58,897 nucleotides of DNA, from contig JADMJV010000069.1 in the NCBI GenBank assembly GCA_018780265.1, positions 111,704 to 170,600 on the forward strand, written 5' to 3'. Shown in pieces: positions 41,720 to 50,482 of this stretch. Position 1 is the stretch's first letter. The number at the start of each line of letters is the position of its first letter. Under the pieces are notes generated by a model that searched no databases, was not told the origin of the DNA, and saw only the letters and a list, made by a program, of their open reading frames with translations. The translations under genes and the position numbers were made by a program. The DNA is from a bacterium (GTDB lineage Bacteria > Vulcanimicrobiota > Xenobia > Xenobiales > JADMJV01).

Positions 41720-42229
41720 ATGAACGAATGGATTGCCTGGCTCACTCAGCACCCCCTGGCCCGGGGGGCTGTTGCTCTCTCTGTGATTTGGTTTATGGTG
41801 GGCTGCTGGCGCTGGTGGCGCTGTCGCCAGCAACTGGCTTACCTGGACCTGCCCCTATTGTTACCTATGCTGCTGGGCTTGGCTTCCCCACTGCTGATTC
41901 TCAAGGGTCTCTCGGCCGGGTGGGAACGCTTCGACCTGGAACTCAGTCGACTGGCCACGCTGGAACCCTGGGAGGGCCTGCGCGCTCTGGAGATCGTGCG
42001 CCATGCCTGCCAAACCTTTTTCACCTGGTCCACTCCCCAGATCACGGCGGGCATCGCCTGCATCCTGTGTGCCATGGTGGCCACCATGATCCACTCGGTG
42101 TGGCGCTTTGATCTCTATCTTCACGCGCGCCGACACCGCCCCAACGAACTTCAGCAAATCCGCCAGGAATTGACCCGCTTACGCGAGCTTCTCGAGGCAA
42201 TGCAAAGTCGACAGCCAGTCGCCCCTTGA
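41720..42229 (+). CDS. Small hypothetical membrane protein
   Basis: A 169-residue protein with three hydrophobic segments (about residues 15-32, 43-61 and 101-122) and a charged helical C-terminus (LHARRHRPNELQQIRQELTRLRELLEAMQ) that could form a coiled coil. The layout resembles MotA/TolQ-type proton-channel proteins in length and topology, but the conserved Pro/Thr residues of that family are not evident, so I leave it unassigned. GAAGGGG lies upstream of the ATG. It diverges from the molybdenum hydroxylase gene. Confidence 0.65.
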   Translation: MNEWIAWLTQHPLARGAVALSVIWFMVGCWRWWRCRQQLAYLDLPLLLPMLLGLASPLLILKGLSAGWERFDLELSRLATLEPWEGLRALEIVRHACQTFFTWSTPQITAGIACILCAMVATMIHSVWRFDLYLHARRHRPNELQQIRQELTRLRELLEAMQSRQPVAP

Positions 42230-42257
42230 GACCACCGACTGCCGACTTTGTTTCTCT

Positions 42258-42677
42258 CTAGTTGACCTGGATGCTGCGGGGCTTGACGGATTCTTGCTTG
42301 GGCAGGGTCAGCGTCAACACGCCGTCTTGATACTCGGCACTGGCCTGCTCCGGGTTGATGGAGAAAGGTAGCCGAAAGGTTCGGCTGACTTTTCCCTGGG
42401 TGCGCTCCTTTAAAAGGAACCGTGCACTATCAGGGAGCGCCTCCAGATGAATCTCGGCCTTGATGGTGAGAATCTCTTTCTCGTATTGGACCTGTAGATT
42501 CTCCTTCTTGGAGCCGGGGATGAAGGCCTTCACCACAACGGCCTCGTTGGTCTCGATCACGTCTACCGGCATAGCCGGCCCACCTCGCTCAGTACGGACA
42601 AAACGGTCTTCCATCAGGCGGTTAACAGCCTCCCGTAGGGACAGACTGGTGCCGGGATCAAATACGCTCAATTGCAT
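42258..42677 (-). CDS. Hsp20/alpha-crystallin small heat-shock protein
   Basis: A 139-residue small heat-shock protein with the usual N-terminus (SLREAVNRLMEDRFV) and an alpha-crystallin domain (MPVDVIETNEAVVVKAFIPGSKKENLQVQYEKEILTIKAE in part, then FRLPFSINPEQASAEYQDGVLTLTLPK), with the conserved A/G-x-L (GVLTL) motif and a basic tail. It holds unfolding proteins as an oligomer. A perfect AGGAGG precedes the start (around 42689). No CIRCE or HrcA-type site is evident in the short upstream gap, which is filled by a transposase remnant. Confidence 0.92.
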   Translation of the reverse strand: MQLSVFDPGTSLSLREAVNRLMEDRFVRTERGGPAMPVDVIETNEAVVVKAFIPGSKKENLQVQYEKEILTIKAEIHLEALPDSARFLLKERTQGKVSRTFRLPFSINPEQASAEYQDGVLTLTLPKQESVKPRSIQVN

Positions 42678-42769
42678 TTCTCGTTAACCTCCTCAGGTTG
42701 GCTGGGCTCATCATAGAGGGCGAACGTTAGCCGTGGCTCAGAGAAATGCAAGCGTTGTGTTAGAAGAGC

Positions 42770-43006
42770 CAGGGTCCGGAGGGCCTTGAGCATGCCAGTG
42801 GCGCCGTCGACAACCCAGACAATCCCATGCGTGGCTGATAGGCCTCGGTTCACCAGTTCCTCGAGGAACTCAGTCGCAAACTCGGCTGTCTCCGTCGAGC
42901 CCTGGCGCAGGCCGAGCACCTTTTGGGTGCCCTCCACCGGGCGACCTGCTTTGAGCGCACTCGCAGGGTCGCCCCCGGGAAACAGAGAACAGTCGACCAA
43001 CACAAA
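42770..43006 (-). pseudogene. IS256/Mutator-type transposase fragment
   Basis: On the minus strand the frame reads PFVLVDCSLF, then EGTQKVLGLRQGSTETAEFA, TEFLEELVNRGLSATHG and VWVVDGATGMLKALRTL. This follows the core of IS256-family transposases (a short strand, RKxVLGLxxGxTEN, LLEDLVxRGL, LFVIDGxKALRKA). Only about 80 residues remain; neither the N-terminal region, the DDE residues nor terminal inverted repeats are found. It fills most of the 360-bp gap between hsp20 and the following gene. Confidence 0.55.
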
Positions 43007-43036
43007 CGGACCCGTTGATGGAAAAATTGGAGGAGT

Positions 43037-43969
43037 ATGTCCGAGACATTTTGGAGCCGGTGTAGGAGTCTTTTTTCCCACCCCCTTGCAGACCAGGAGG
43101 TAGCCACCCATGTGGAGGCTGCCAACCCCATTTTGTCCGTGCTTGGCCCTATGGAGGCACTGCGCGAAAAGGCCTTCGAACTCGACGAGTCGGCCATGCG
43201 TGACCAGGTGCGCCAGAGCGCTCTGGAAGAAGAGCGACGCCAGGCCAAACTGCACCAGCAGGACATGTTGCAAGACATTGTGCAACTGCACCACACCCTG
43301 AAGACAGGCTACGCCGCGAGCGACCTGGACAAGCTGGCCGATCAGTTGCGGGAACACATCAAATTTTTCAGCGGCCGCCAGACCCATTCACTGGCCGACC
43401 AGGGTCTGCTGGCCATCTTGCACAGCGTTCATGACCAATCGCTGCTCTACGCTTGGGAACTGCTCAATGAGCGCCTGACCGAGGCCAACTTGAAGTGGCC
43501 CCCGCCCCTGGGTATGTCGCCCAGTTCTAGCGCCGAAGAGATCCAGGTCAAAACCGAACTTCACCTGGCCAAACTGCGCCAAGAGTTTCTCTCCTTTCGC
43601 GGAATCCTGGTAGCCGATCTCCTGGTGGGCCTGGTTCCGGCCTGGCGCTCCGTATACCCCGAGCGCAACGGACCGGTGTGGACCGAAACCGTCTATCAGG
43701 CGGTGGGCGGAGCCATGGCCGTGAAGCGCTTCCATGACATTGTAGCTACGGCGACCGAAAAGGTGGAGGCCCTGCGCTCGCTGGTTTCGTCGCGCCTCTC
43801 CCTGGAGCTTCAATCGGTGCAAGACCACCTGGCCAAGGGGGTCAGTTCCATAGCCGAGGCGCGCAGCCTGTCGGAGGAAGCCGCCTCTATCACCCAAAAA
43901 GTGGCCTGCCAGGAATTCTGGGCCATTATCGGTCCTCTCTACCCCAAACAGGAAAGTGTGGCGCGCTAG
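43037..43969 (+). CDS. Hypothetical helical protein (GrpE-like texture)
   Basis: A 310-residue soluble, highly helical protein from ATG 43037, with GGAGGAG immediately upstream. Residues 35-140 are a long Gln/Glu/Leu-rich helix pair (RDQVRQSALEEERRQAKLHQQDM, then LQDIVQLHHTLKTGYAASDLDKLADQL); the region 160-235 is better folded (LADLLVGLVPAWRSVYPERNGPVW). The overall look is that of a GrpE-like or scaffold coiled-coil protein, but no GrpE signature is present. It stands 15 bp before the potassium-channel gene and may be cotranscribed. Confidence 0.6.
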   Translation: MSETFWSRCRSLFSHPLADQEVATHVEAANPILSVLGPMEALREKAFELDESAMRDQVRQSALEEERRQAKLHQQDMLQDIVQLHHTLKTGYAASDLDKLADQLREHIKFFSGRQTHSLADQGLLAILHSVHDQSLLYAWELLNERLTEANLKWPPPLGMSPSSSAEEIQVKTELHLAKLRQEFLSFRGILVADLLVGLVPAWRSVYPERNGPVWTETVYQAVGGAMAVKRFHDIVATATEKVEALRSLVSSRLSLELQSVQDHLAKGVSSIAEARSLSEEAASITQKVACQEFWAIIGPLYPKQESVAR

Positions 43970-43984
43970 CCTGCCTGGCCACCA

Positions 43985-44686
43985 GTGAGAAAGCTGCAAC
44001 TGGGACCCCTGCATCGGAGAGTCAAGTATGGAACGTTGATGTTTATGCTCCTCTTCGTGGCCATCCTCAAGCCCTTAGTGGCCCCCACCGGGTGGGGCCC
44101 GCTGGCTCTGGAGGCAGGTCTGGTTCTAACCTTGATATCCTGCATAGCCATCATTGGCCGCAATCGAAGAGGCGTAATGATCGCCTCGGCGTGGGCCGTA
44201 GTGCCTGCTCTGGCGCTGGTTCTGCCCTCCTCCGATTTGGAACTCGTCCCGGCTCGCCTGACGGTGATGGTAGCCTTCTTGCTCTACGCCACTTTTTCTA
44301 TCCTGTTAGACGTATTTTCCGGCCAAGACGCCAGCGTCGACAAACTCTTCGGTTCGGTCTGCGCCTACCTGATGGTAGGCATCTGTTTTGCCATGGTCTA
44401 CCTTTCCCTGGATGTCACGGTGGCGGGTTCTTTCGCCTTTGCAGGTGTCCCCTCCCAACGACTTGTCTATGAGCAATGGACTCAAAAATACTCTGAGTTT
44501 GTCTACTACAGCTTTATCACCATGACCACGGTGGGCTACGGGGACATCCTGCCGGTCACGGCCGCTGCACGCTCGGTCGCTATCACTCAGGCAGTCTTTG
44601 GCCAATTTTACATGGCACTGATGGTGGGTCGACTGCTGGCCATACACCTCTCCGCTATCTCAAACGAGCCCGCAGCAAGAGGATAG
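43985..44686 (+). CDS. Two-pore-helix potassium channel (Ion_trans_2)
   Basis: A 233-residue protein from GTG 43985 with about six hydrophobic segments. The final pair brackets the pore loop YYSFITMTTVGYGDILPVT, whose TVGYGD is the K+ selectivity filter (about residues 182-188). The four hydrophobic segments before it lack the Arg repeat of voltage sensors. There is no RCK domain after the last helix. It should pass K+ through the inner membrane as a tetramer. Confidence 0.88.
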   Translation: MRKLQLGPLHRRVKYGTLMFMLLFVAILKPLVAPTGWGPLALEAGLVLTLISCIAIIGRNRRGVMIASAWAVVPALALVLPSSDLELVPARLTVMVAFLLYATFSILLDVFSGQDASVDKLFGSVCAYLMVGICFAMVYLSLDVTVAGSFAFAGVPSQRLVYEQWTQKYSEFVYYSFITMTTVGYGDILPVTAAARSVAITQAVFGQFYMALMVGRLLAIHLSAISNEPAARG

Positions 44687-44755
44687 GCTCTGGCGAAGGT
44701 TTCTCTGAATGGACACCGTAAGGGCGGGCCATTCAAGTTCTTTGAGGGAGCAACT

Positions 44756-45991
44756 ATGCGCGTCAATCCTATCCGACCTATTCCTACCCTGATCCTGGCC
44801 GGTCTTGTAGCTACGGCTGTCTGGGCAGCCCCCGGGCCTACCGAAAAATCCGTGGACCTGAAGGCGGCAGATCTGCTGCCGGCAAGCATCGTGGCCGGCA
44901 CCAACAGTCAGGTGCTCGATCCGGTGGAAAACGACGGATACCTCAACATCTATCGACTCAATTCCAAGAATGGCGAACTCAAGGTTGTGTCTACAGCTAC
45001 TCTCTACGAACGAGCGCACGAGTTTGACATGATGGCCCAGATGGACAAGCTCAAAGGCAGTCAGGAATTCACGAAGGCGGTAGGCGGTCAGGTCGACAAA
45101 GTGGTGACGGGGGGAGTCAACCTGGTCACCGACCCCATCGGCACCACCAAAAAAGCCTTCTCCGGGCTCGGACGCATGTTTCAGTCGATCGGCGACACCC
45201 TGGGCGGAGGAGGGTCCGCAGACGACAACCTGATCGGAGAGGCTTCCGGGTTTGACAAGGTCAAGCGCTCTTATGCAAAAGAGTTCAAGGTAGACCCTTA
45301 CTCGCGGAACCCGTACCTGCAGGAGAAGTTGAAAGACATTTCACGGGCGGGATTTCTGGGCGGCACTGTGACCTCGCTGGGTTTGGGAGCGGTGGGAGGC
45401 GCGGCCGGAATGGCCCTGAACGTAGCCTCCACCACCAATTCCCTGGGCGAAATGGTGACGGGCAAGTCGCCCCAAGATGTGGCCCAATATAACTCGGATA
45501 CGCTCCACAAAATCGGCGTGGACGACGACATGGCTGACCTCTTCTTGCGCAACAAAAACTACACCGCCACCGAGCGCACGGCTATCGTGATGGCCCTGGA
45601 CAGTATGCCCCAAACCAAGAACCGCCAGGATTTTATCAAGTTTGCGGTGCTCACCGACAATGCTGACGTGGCCTCCTTCCGTCGTCGTCAGGCCGACCTC
45701 TACGCCGCATATGACCAGAAGCAGGCGCACATTCAGGAGTTTCGTTTCCTGGACCCCTTTGCGGCCGCGCTTTTGGAGGACGGGTCGGTGCTCTTAATGG
45801 CACCCGTGGATCATCTGCTTTGGACCGGAGAAATTGCCACTTACGTGGCCAGGGTCAACCAGCAACTCAGCGCCCAGGCCACCCCGCGCAAAATGCTCTG
45901 GCTGTCAGGCAGCGTCAGTCCCCTGGCTTTACAAAGCCTGAAGCAGTCGGGATGGCAAGTTCAGCCAAAGGCGGCCGACCGATTGAAGTAG
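44756..45991 (+). CDS. Exported hypothetical protein
   Basis: A 411-residue protein with a signal peptide (PTLILAGLVATAVWAA, cleavage near residue 25) and an upstream GGGAG ribosome site. Gly-rich sections around residues 115-160 and 200-230 flank a helical middle. The C-terminal 100 residues resemble a beta/alpha fold but give no family. It is first in a run of four or five exported proteins in the same direction, probably periplasmic or envelope-associated. Inverted GAATGG/CCATTC sequences lie at 44708-44735 upstream. Confidence 0.65.
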   Translation: MRVNPIRPIPTLILAGLVATAVWAAPGPTEKSVDLKAADLLPASIVAGTNSQVLDPVENDGYLNIYRLNSKNGELKVVSTATLYERAHEFDMMAQMDKLKGSQEFTKAVGGQVDKVVTGGVNLVTDPIGTTKKAFSGLGRMFQSIGDTLGGGGSADDNLIGEASGFDKVKRSYAKEFKVDPYSRNPYLQEKLKDISRAGFLGGTVTSLGLGAVGGAAGMALNVASTTNSLGEMVTGKSPQDVAQYNSDTLHKIGVDDDMADLFLRNKNYTATERTAIVMALDSMPQTKNRQDFIKFAVLTDNADVASFRRRQADLYAAYDQKQAHIQEFRFLDPFAAALLEDGSVLLMAPVDHLLWTGEIATYVARVNQQLSAQATPRKMLWLSGSVSPLALQSLKQSGWQVQPKAADRLK

Positions 45992-46049
45992 GCCATGGGC
46001 AGGACAGCTTCATCCCCTGTCAGAAGGGCATTCCCACATTTTTAGCATC

Positions 46050-47045
46050 ATGAAAACGGTGACTGTTTTGAAAAAATATCCTTTCTTCCTTTTACTCCTG
46101 TGCCTACTCCTGGCAGCTTTGCCGGCGGTTGCCGCCGACGTGCCAGTGGCTGTCATCAGCCTGGTCTGGGGCGTGGTCACGGTCAAGCACGCGAATGAGG
46201 ACTACAAGCCAGCGCGCTGGTTGGAGCCCATCTTTGTCGGCGATCAAGTCAAGACGGCCGGACCCGGCTCAAAGTTGCTGATCACCTTCTTTAACGACAA
46301 CCACCAGGAAGTTCTGGCGTCCGACAGCGAGGCCAGCGCCGATATTGCGGGCTTGAGCAGCCTGTCTGGTCCGGCTATCCGCAAAGACAGCGCCCGCAAC
46401 CCCTTTGGGGCAGGCGGAGTGAGCAGCCCCTTTGTGTATACGCACCGACTGATCAAGGCGGATTTCCCGGAGACAAATCTTGGCATGGATGGAGAAAAGG
46501 GCATTCTCCAGGCCCGAGTCCGCCCGGTATTCCCTCCTTCCTTGTTCTGGCAAAAACTGCCCGAAGGCACCGCCTACGACCTGCACGTCTATGATTACAC
46601 GGGCACCCCGATGTGGAACAAGACCCTCAAAACACACACCTATGTGCTCACTCAGGAGCAGGCCAACATGATGCCCAAAGGCGTCACCTATACTTGGGAA
46701 GTCAAGGCCGGCGACCAGCAAGTGGTGGCCCGCTACCCCTTCAACCTGCTCACCCTGCCCCAGCACAAGTGGGCCGCCGAGCAACGCCAAATATTTGAAG
46801 ACAAGAAAGCTTCGGGCAAACTGGAGCGCAGCGACTGGACCGACTTCCTGTTAGTCTGCGCCCAACTCAACTATGTCGACGAAGCACTTGATCTGCTCTA
46901 TAAGATGGCCGACATGGATCCACAAAATCCCAACGTCTACCGGGCCTTGACCCGGGTCTATCTGACCAAGAATTGTCCCGCGCACGCGCAGGACTGTCAC
47001 AACAAAGAACTGCAACTGGGCGGGCTTGACCCGGTCTATCCTTAG
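46050..47045 (+). CDS. Exported FecR-like protein with C-terminal TPR-like helices
   Basis: A 331-residue protein with a strong signal peptide (KKYPFFLLLLCLLLAALPAVAA). Residues 30-100 (AVISLVWGVVTVKHANEDY, WLEPIFVGDQVKTAGPGSKLLITF) resemble the FecR/iron-transport regulator beta fold found in many periplasmic proteins. The final 90 residues (LVCAQLNYVDEALDLLYKMADMDPQNPNVYRALTRVYL) form two tetratricopeptide-like helix pairs. Its stop overlaps the ribosome site of the next gene, so the two are coupled. Role unknown, plausibly envelope protein binding. Confidence 0.7.
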   Translation: MKTVTVLKKYPFFLLLLCLLLAALPAVAADVPVAVISLVWGVVTVKHANEDYKPARWLEPIFVGDQVKTAGPGSKLLITFFNDNHQEVLASDSEASADIAGLSSLSGPAIRKDSARNPFGAGGVSSPFVYTHRLIKADFPETNLGMDGEKGILQARVRPVFPPSLFWQKLPEGTAYDLHVYDYTGTPMWNKTLKTHTYVLTQEQANMMPKGVTYTWEVKAGDQQVVARYPFNLLTLPQHKWAAEQRQIFEDKKASGKLERSDWTDFLLVCAQLNYVDEALDLLYKMADMDPQNPNVYRALTRVYLTKNCPAHAQDCHNKELQLGGLDPVYP

Positions 47046-47056
47046 GAGAATTGGCA

Positions 47057-47575
47057 ATGCGTAACCTGTGTCTGGTCCTTTTGTCGCTTTTGCTCTGGCT
47101 GCCCGGCGCAGCCCAAAATGCTCCCTATGACAATCTGAAGCTATTAGGCGTGGCCTCAAAGTTAACCGACGAGGAGGGCGCCACCCTCAATTTGATGGCC
47201 TTTCATACCAAATACAAAGAAAAAGTGGTCGGCATTTACTTCGCCAAGGGCGATACCCAGGTTCGCTTCTACATGAATCAGACCACTTGGGACAAACTCA
47301 AGCAAGACTTGCTGCAGGCTCGGGACAATTGGGCCGTTTTGCAGCCCCTGGAGTTTGAACGTGCCGGTAAAGTATTGGGCTACCGAATCGGCAATCAACT
47401 GGCCACTATGCGAATGAACCTTCAAGGAGCCACTGCGCTCTCGGAGCGACGCTTAATGCTCAACGCCACCGGGGGCGCCGACGAACCCAGGCGCGTTTCG
47501 GTGGCCATGAAGGAGCAGAATCTAAAAGATCTGGTGGAGGATTTCCACAAGATCGACGACTTCTTGCGCCAGTAA
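47057..47575 (+). CDS. Exported hypothetical protein
   Basis: The ATG at 47057 is 7 bp after an AGGAGA ribosome site; the in-frame TTG at 47051 is less likely. The 172-residue product has a signal peptide (NLCLVLLSLLLWLPGAAQ) and a mostly beta mature part with short charged turns. It follows the FecR-like gene by 11 bp and seems to be part of the same transcript. No family recognised. Confidence 0.7.
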   Translation: MRNLCLVLLSLLLWLPGAAQNAPYDNLKLLGVASKLTDEEGATLNLMAFHTKYKEKVVGIYFAKGDTQVRFYMNQTTWDKLKQDLLQARDNWAVLQPLEFERAGKVLGYRIGNQLATMRMNLQGATALSERRLMLNATGGADEPRRVSVAMKEQNLKDLVEDFHKIDDFLRQ

Positions 47576-47601
47576 CACTGGAGCGGCCTGGATGAGCAAG
47601 G

Positions 47602-47619
47602 CCTGGCGTGTTAGCCAGG
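47602..47619 (+). terminator. Hairpin between exported-protein genes
   Basis: CCTGGC (47602-47607) and GCCAGG (47614-47619) form a 6-bp stem with a 6-base loop in the 66-bp gap before the DUF3300 gene. No T-run follows. Its stem is close to that of the hairpin at 4384-4404. Confidence 0.3.
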
Positions 47620-47641
47620 GGACGAATTAGGAGGTGGTACT

Positions 47642-48625
47642 TTGCGCAGGTTATTGTCGTGGTTCTTATTGGCCTGGTTAGGATTCGGGTTATCCACTTC
47701 GGTGCTGGCTCAAACCGGCTACAGCCCCGAGGAGTTGGATGAGTTGGTGGCACCCGTAGCCCTCTATCCAGACCCGCTACTCTCTACGGTGATCTCTGCC
47801 GCCACGCAGCCCGATCAGGTAGCTGCCGCCTCTCAGGCAGGGTCGCCCAGCAAATCCTGGGACTCCAGTGTTCAGGCGCTCTGCTCCTACCCGGAAGTCC
47901 TCAGGATGATGGTCAAGAACAAAGATTGGACCAGCGCCCTTGGTTGGGCCTCCGCCAATCAGGTTGCCGAATTGATGGACGCTGTTCAGCGTTTCCGATA
48001 CAAAGCGCGCAGCGCTGGCAATCTGCAAAGCGATGACAAGATACTGGTGATCGAAGAGGGAGCCACCATTCGCATTGAGCCTGCCAATCCCCAAGTCATC
48101 TACGTCCCCGTGGAGGTGAACCAGGACTCCTCGAGCAGCGACTTTGGGACGGTCTTAGGCTACAGCGCGGGAATCGCAATCAATGTTTTGCTCTGGCAAA
48201 ATGTTTTCCACTGGAACGACGGCGTCTGGTATCACCCTCCGGTGGGCTGGTGTCCCGCCGCTGGCTACTACCGTCCCTACGGTTGGCAAACCACCCATGC
48301 TTTTGCGCGGGCCACCCCCTATCAGCCCCGCACCAATATCAACCGCCCGGTGACCATCAACAATATCAACACCGGCAACATCCGGGTCAATCGAAACACG
48401 CTGGTCGCCCCCAGCCAGCAACCAAAAATATCGCAGCCGGCCTGGGGTTCGCAGCCTTCGGGGAATCGTCGACCATCCTTTGATGCTCCAAATACAGCGC
48501 GACCGGCAATTTCAGACTATTCCCGCTCCGGCGACACAGTGCGGGCCAGCAACCGAGGGGCCAGCAGTCGAGGGACGGGTAGCTTTAGCTCAGGGGCCCG
48601 AGGCGGCGGTGGGAGAAGACGCTAA
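47642..48625 (+). CDS. DUF3300 family exported protein
   Basis: A TTG start at 47642, 7 bp after a perfect AGGAGG. The 327-residue product has a signal peptide (FLLAWLGFGLSTSVLA) then the DUF3300 core: ELDELVAPVALYPDPLLSTVISAATQPDQVAAA, SSVQALCSYPEVLRMMV, and the WY/Pro-rich section HWNDGVWYHPPVGW. The tail is Arg/Ser/Gly-rich and disordered. DUF3300 proteins are periplasmic or outer-membrane-linked and of unknown function; pairing with DUF2950, as here, recurs in many soil bacteria. Confidence 0.85.
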   Translation: MRRLLSWFLLAWLGFGLSTSVLAQTGYSPEELDELVAPVALYPDPLLSTVISAATQPDQVAAASQAGSPSKSWDSSVQALCSYPEVLRMMVKNKDWTSALGWASANQVAELMDAVQRFRYKARSAGNLQSDDKILVIEEGATIRIEPANPQVIYVPVEVNQDSSSSDFGTVLGYSAGIAINVLLWQNVFHWNDGVWYHPPVGWCPAAGYYRPYGWQTTHAFARATPYQPRTNINRPVTINNINTGNIRVNRNTLVAPSQQPKISQPAWGSQPSGNRRPSFDAPNTARPAISDYSRSGDTVRASNRGASSRGTGSFSSGARGGGGRRR

Positions 48626-49542
48626 TGAAGATGAAGTTGAGAAACTTGCTGGCTTCGGCCGCCACCTTTGCCATCTTGGGAGGTCTGGGCTGGGCCCAGG
48701 CGCCCACTTGCTTTAAAACTCCCGAGGAAGCCGTGAAAGCATTGGCCCAGGCCGTGGGGTCGGACTCGGAAGAATCGATGCTCAGCCTCTTCGGGTCTGG
48801 CCTGAAACCCCTTATGGACCCAACGCCAGAAGGACGCAAGGAGTCGCGCCGAATGCTTGCCTTGCTTCTGAAAGAGCGCTGGAATTTGGCCTCTTTGCCC
48901 GAAGGACGGAAGCTTCTGCGCCTGGGCCAGGAGGGCTGGCCGTTTCCGGTGACCCTGGTCAAAGGAGCTGGAGGCTGGCACTTTGACAGTGAATCCGGAG
49001 TTGAGGAAATCCTCAACCGGCTCGTCGGCCGCAACGAGCTGGCCACTCTCGAAACTTGCTCTTGCATTATGCTGGCCCAGGAGGAATACCGACGCCAGGA
49101 CCGGGATGACGACGGAGTTCGCGAGTATGCGGGGAGCATCCCCAGCAGCGCTGGCAAACACGACGGATTGTATTGGGAAGTGCCAGGCTCAGACTGGCCC
49201 AGCCCAATGCAAGTGGCCATGAAAGATTCGTGGAAATACGCGGAGGAGCGGATCAAGGGGACTCCCTGGTTTGGCTACCGCTACCGCCTGTTGTTGGGCC
49301 AGGGGGCATCCGCGCCCGGGGGAGCTCGCAGCTACTTGATCAACGGCAATCAGGTAACCGGCTGGGCCCTGGTGGCCTACCCCGCCACCTACGGATCGTC
49401 GGGAATCATGACGTTTCTGTGTAGCCAGGACGGTGTAATCTACCAAAAGGACCTGGGCCCGGAGAGCGTACAGCAGGCCGAAGCCCTGTCGGTATTTGAC
49501 CCAAGCCAGGGCTGGACTCAGGTGACACCACCCGGCAAATAG
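48625..49542 (+). CDS. DUF2950 family exported protein
   Basis: A 305-residue protein that starts in the stop codon of the DUF3300 gene (TAATG), so the two are translationally coupled. A signal peptide (LLASAATFAILGGLGWAQA) precedes the DUF2950 signature: TCFKTPEEAVKALAQAVG, GAGGWHFDSESGVEEILNR, and the catalogue of GDY/REYA and GLYWE motifs (DDDGVREYAGS, HDGLYWEV). Function unknown; the tight coupling with DUF3300 suggests one complex. Confidence 0.87.
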   Translation: MKMKLRNLLASAATFAILGGLGWAQAPTCFKTPEEAVKALAQAVGSDSEESMLSLFGSGLKPLMDPTPEGRKESRRMLALLLKERWNLASLPEGRKLLRLGQEGWPFPVTLVKGAGGWHFDSESGVEEILNRLVGRNELATLETCSCIMLAQEEYRRQDRDDDGVREYAGSIPSSAGKHDGLYWEVPGSDWPSPMQVAMKDSWKYAEERIKGTPWFGYRYRLLLGQGASAPGGARSYLINGNQVTGWALVAYPATYGSSGIMTFLCSQDGVIYQKDLGPESVQQAEALSVFDPSQGWTQVTPPGK

Positions 49543-49546
49543 GCCG

Positions 49547-50482
49547 TCAAATCTCCGCGGAATCGACCCACCAATCCTCGCACAAGTCCTCGTATCCTGT
49601 GCCATACACGGTGGCGGGCGCTGGCTGAATCTGGAAGTCATTCAGCCCTTCCAGCACTGACTGGGAGCGAGCCCACGGCAGAGAGACGAAAAGCGTAGGA
49701 ATGCCCTGCTCAGCGCTTCGATAGACAGCTTGCCCGATGAGACGAGCACCGTCCCTGGGCGACTTCCAGGCCAGGCGAGAGAGGTGCGCGGCCCTCATCT
49801 CCTGCCCCGAGTGGAGCAACAATCGTTTGCCGCGACGGGTGTCTTCGAGCAGGCCGCAAGCCTGGCCGGCGGGGTCGGCCAGGCCCAGGGGCGGTAACTG
49901 AGAGCGCAGCGCCGGCTGCCCCCCCAGCGGCACATACCCGGCAGGCGAACACTGCGCATAAATGTCCTCCCAGTCAGACTTACTTGGACAAGGGTCCAGC
50001 CGCCCCAAACGAGTGGAAATACTCAAAACCATCAGCCTGGCCACGGCTCGAAAGGGCGGGATTTGCAGCCTTCCCGTGTAGTCATCCGGGGCACGACCGG
50101 TGCCCTCCATGACGATGCCGTAGCCACAAACCTGCCCATCCAGAAGCTCCTGAGCGGCCCGCAGCAGGCGTAGCAAAACGGGGCCCCCGCGGGCCCGGGG
50201 CGTGACTTTCAGGTCGCCCAGATAGACGGTATCGCTAACCCCGCCATCAGGGTAGCGCAGGGCCCGTATGACGGTAGCCAGTGTGGCCAGCACTCGTCCC
50301 TGATGCTCGGCCACCAGCACCGTAGCCTCGCCGATGGCGGCGAAAAAGTTCACATAATCGTGCCCGTGAGAGATAGAAAAGCAAGCCCCCTGGCCCAGCG
50401 GATAACGAAACTGTTGCTCGAACTCCTGCAACGAACGAGCAAGCTGAGGGTGTGAGTGGCCCCGCAAAAGATGAATGTTCAT
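49547..50482 (-). CDS. GNAT-type N-acyltransferase
   Basis: A 311-residue protein whose central part (about residues 55-165) fits the GNAT fold: TVLVAEHQGRVLATLATVI, the acetyl-CoA-binding strand/loop YLGDLKVTPRARGGPVLLRLLRAAQELL (loop RARGGP in place of the Q/RxxGxG/A motif) and YGIVMEGTGRAPDDY. The C-terminal 120 residues form a second, more divergent unit. It starts in a 4-bp overlap (50479-50482) with the DUF3419 gene and ends the four-gene minus-strand cluster. It would acylate an amine; the obvious candidate is the product of the upstream enzyme (inference). Confidence 0.75.
   Translation of the reverse strand: MNIHLLRGHSHPQLARSLQEFEQQFRYPLGQGACFSISHGHDYVNFFAAIGEATVLVAEHQGRVLATLATVIRALRYPDGGVSDTVYLGDLKVTPRARGGPVLLRLLRAAQELLDGQVCGYGIVMEGTGRAPDDYTGRLQIPPFRAVARLMVLSISTRLGRLDPCPSKSDWEDIYAQCSPAGYVPLGGQPALRSQLPPLGLADPAGQACGLLEDTRRGKRLLLHSGQEMRAAHLSRLAWKSPRDGARLIGQAVYRSAEQGIPTLFVSLPWARSQSVLEGLNDFQIQPAPATVYGTGYEDLCEDWWVDSAEI

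Noticed and set aside
47602..47619. Matching stems at 4384 and 47602 as copies of a dispersed repeat.
   Set aside because: Only the 6-7 bp stem core is shared, with different loops and flanks.
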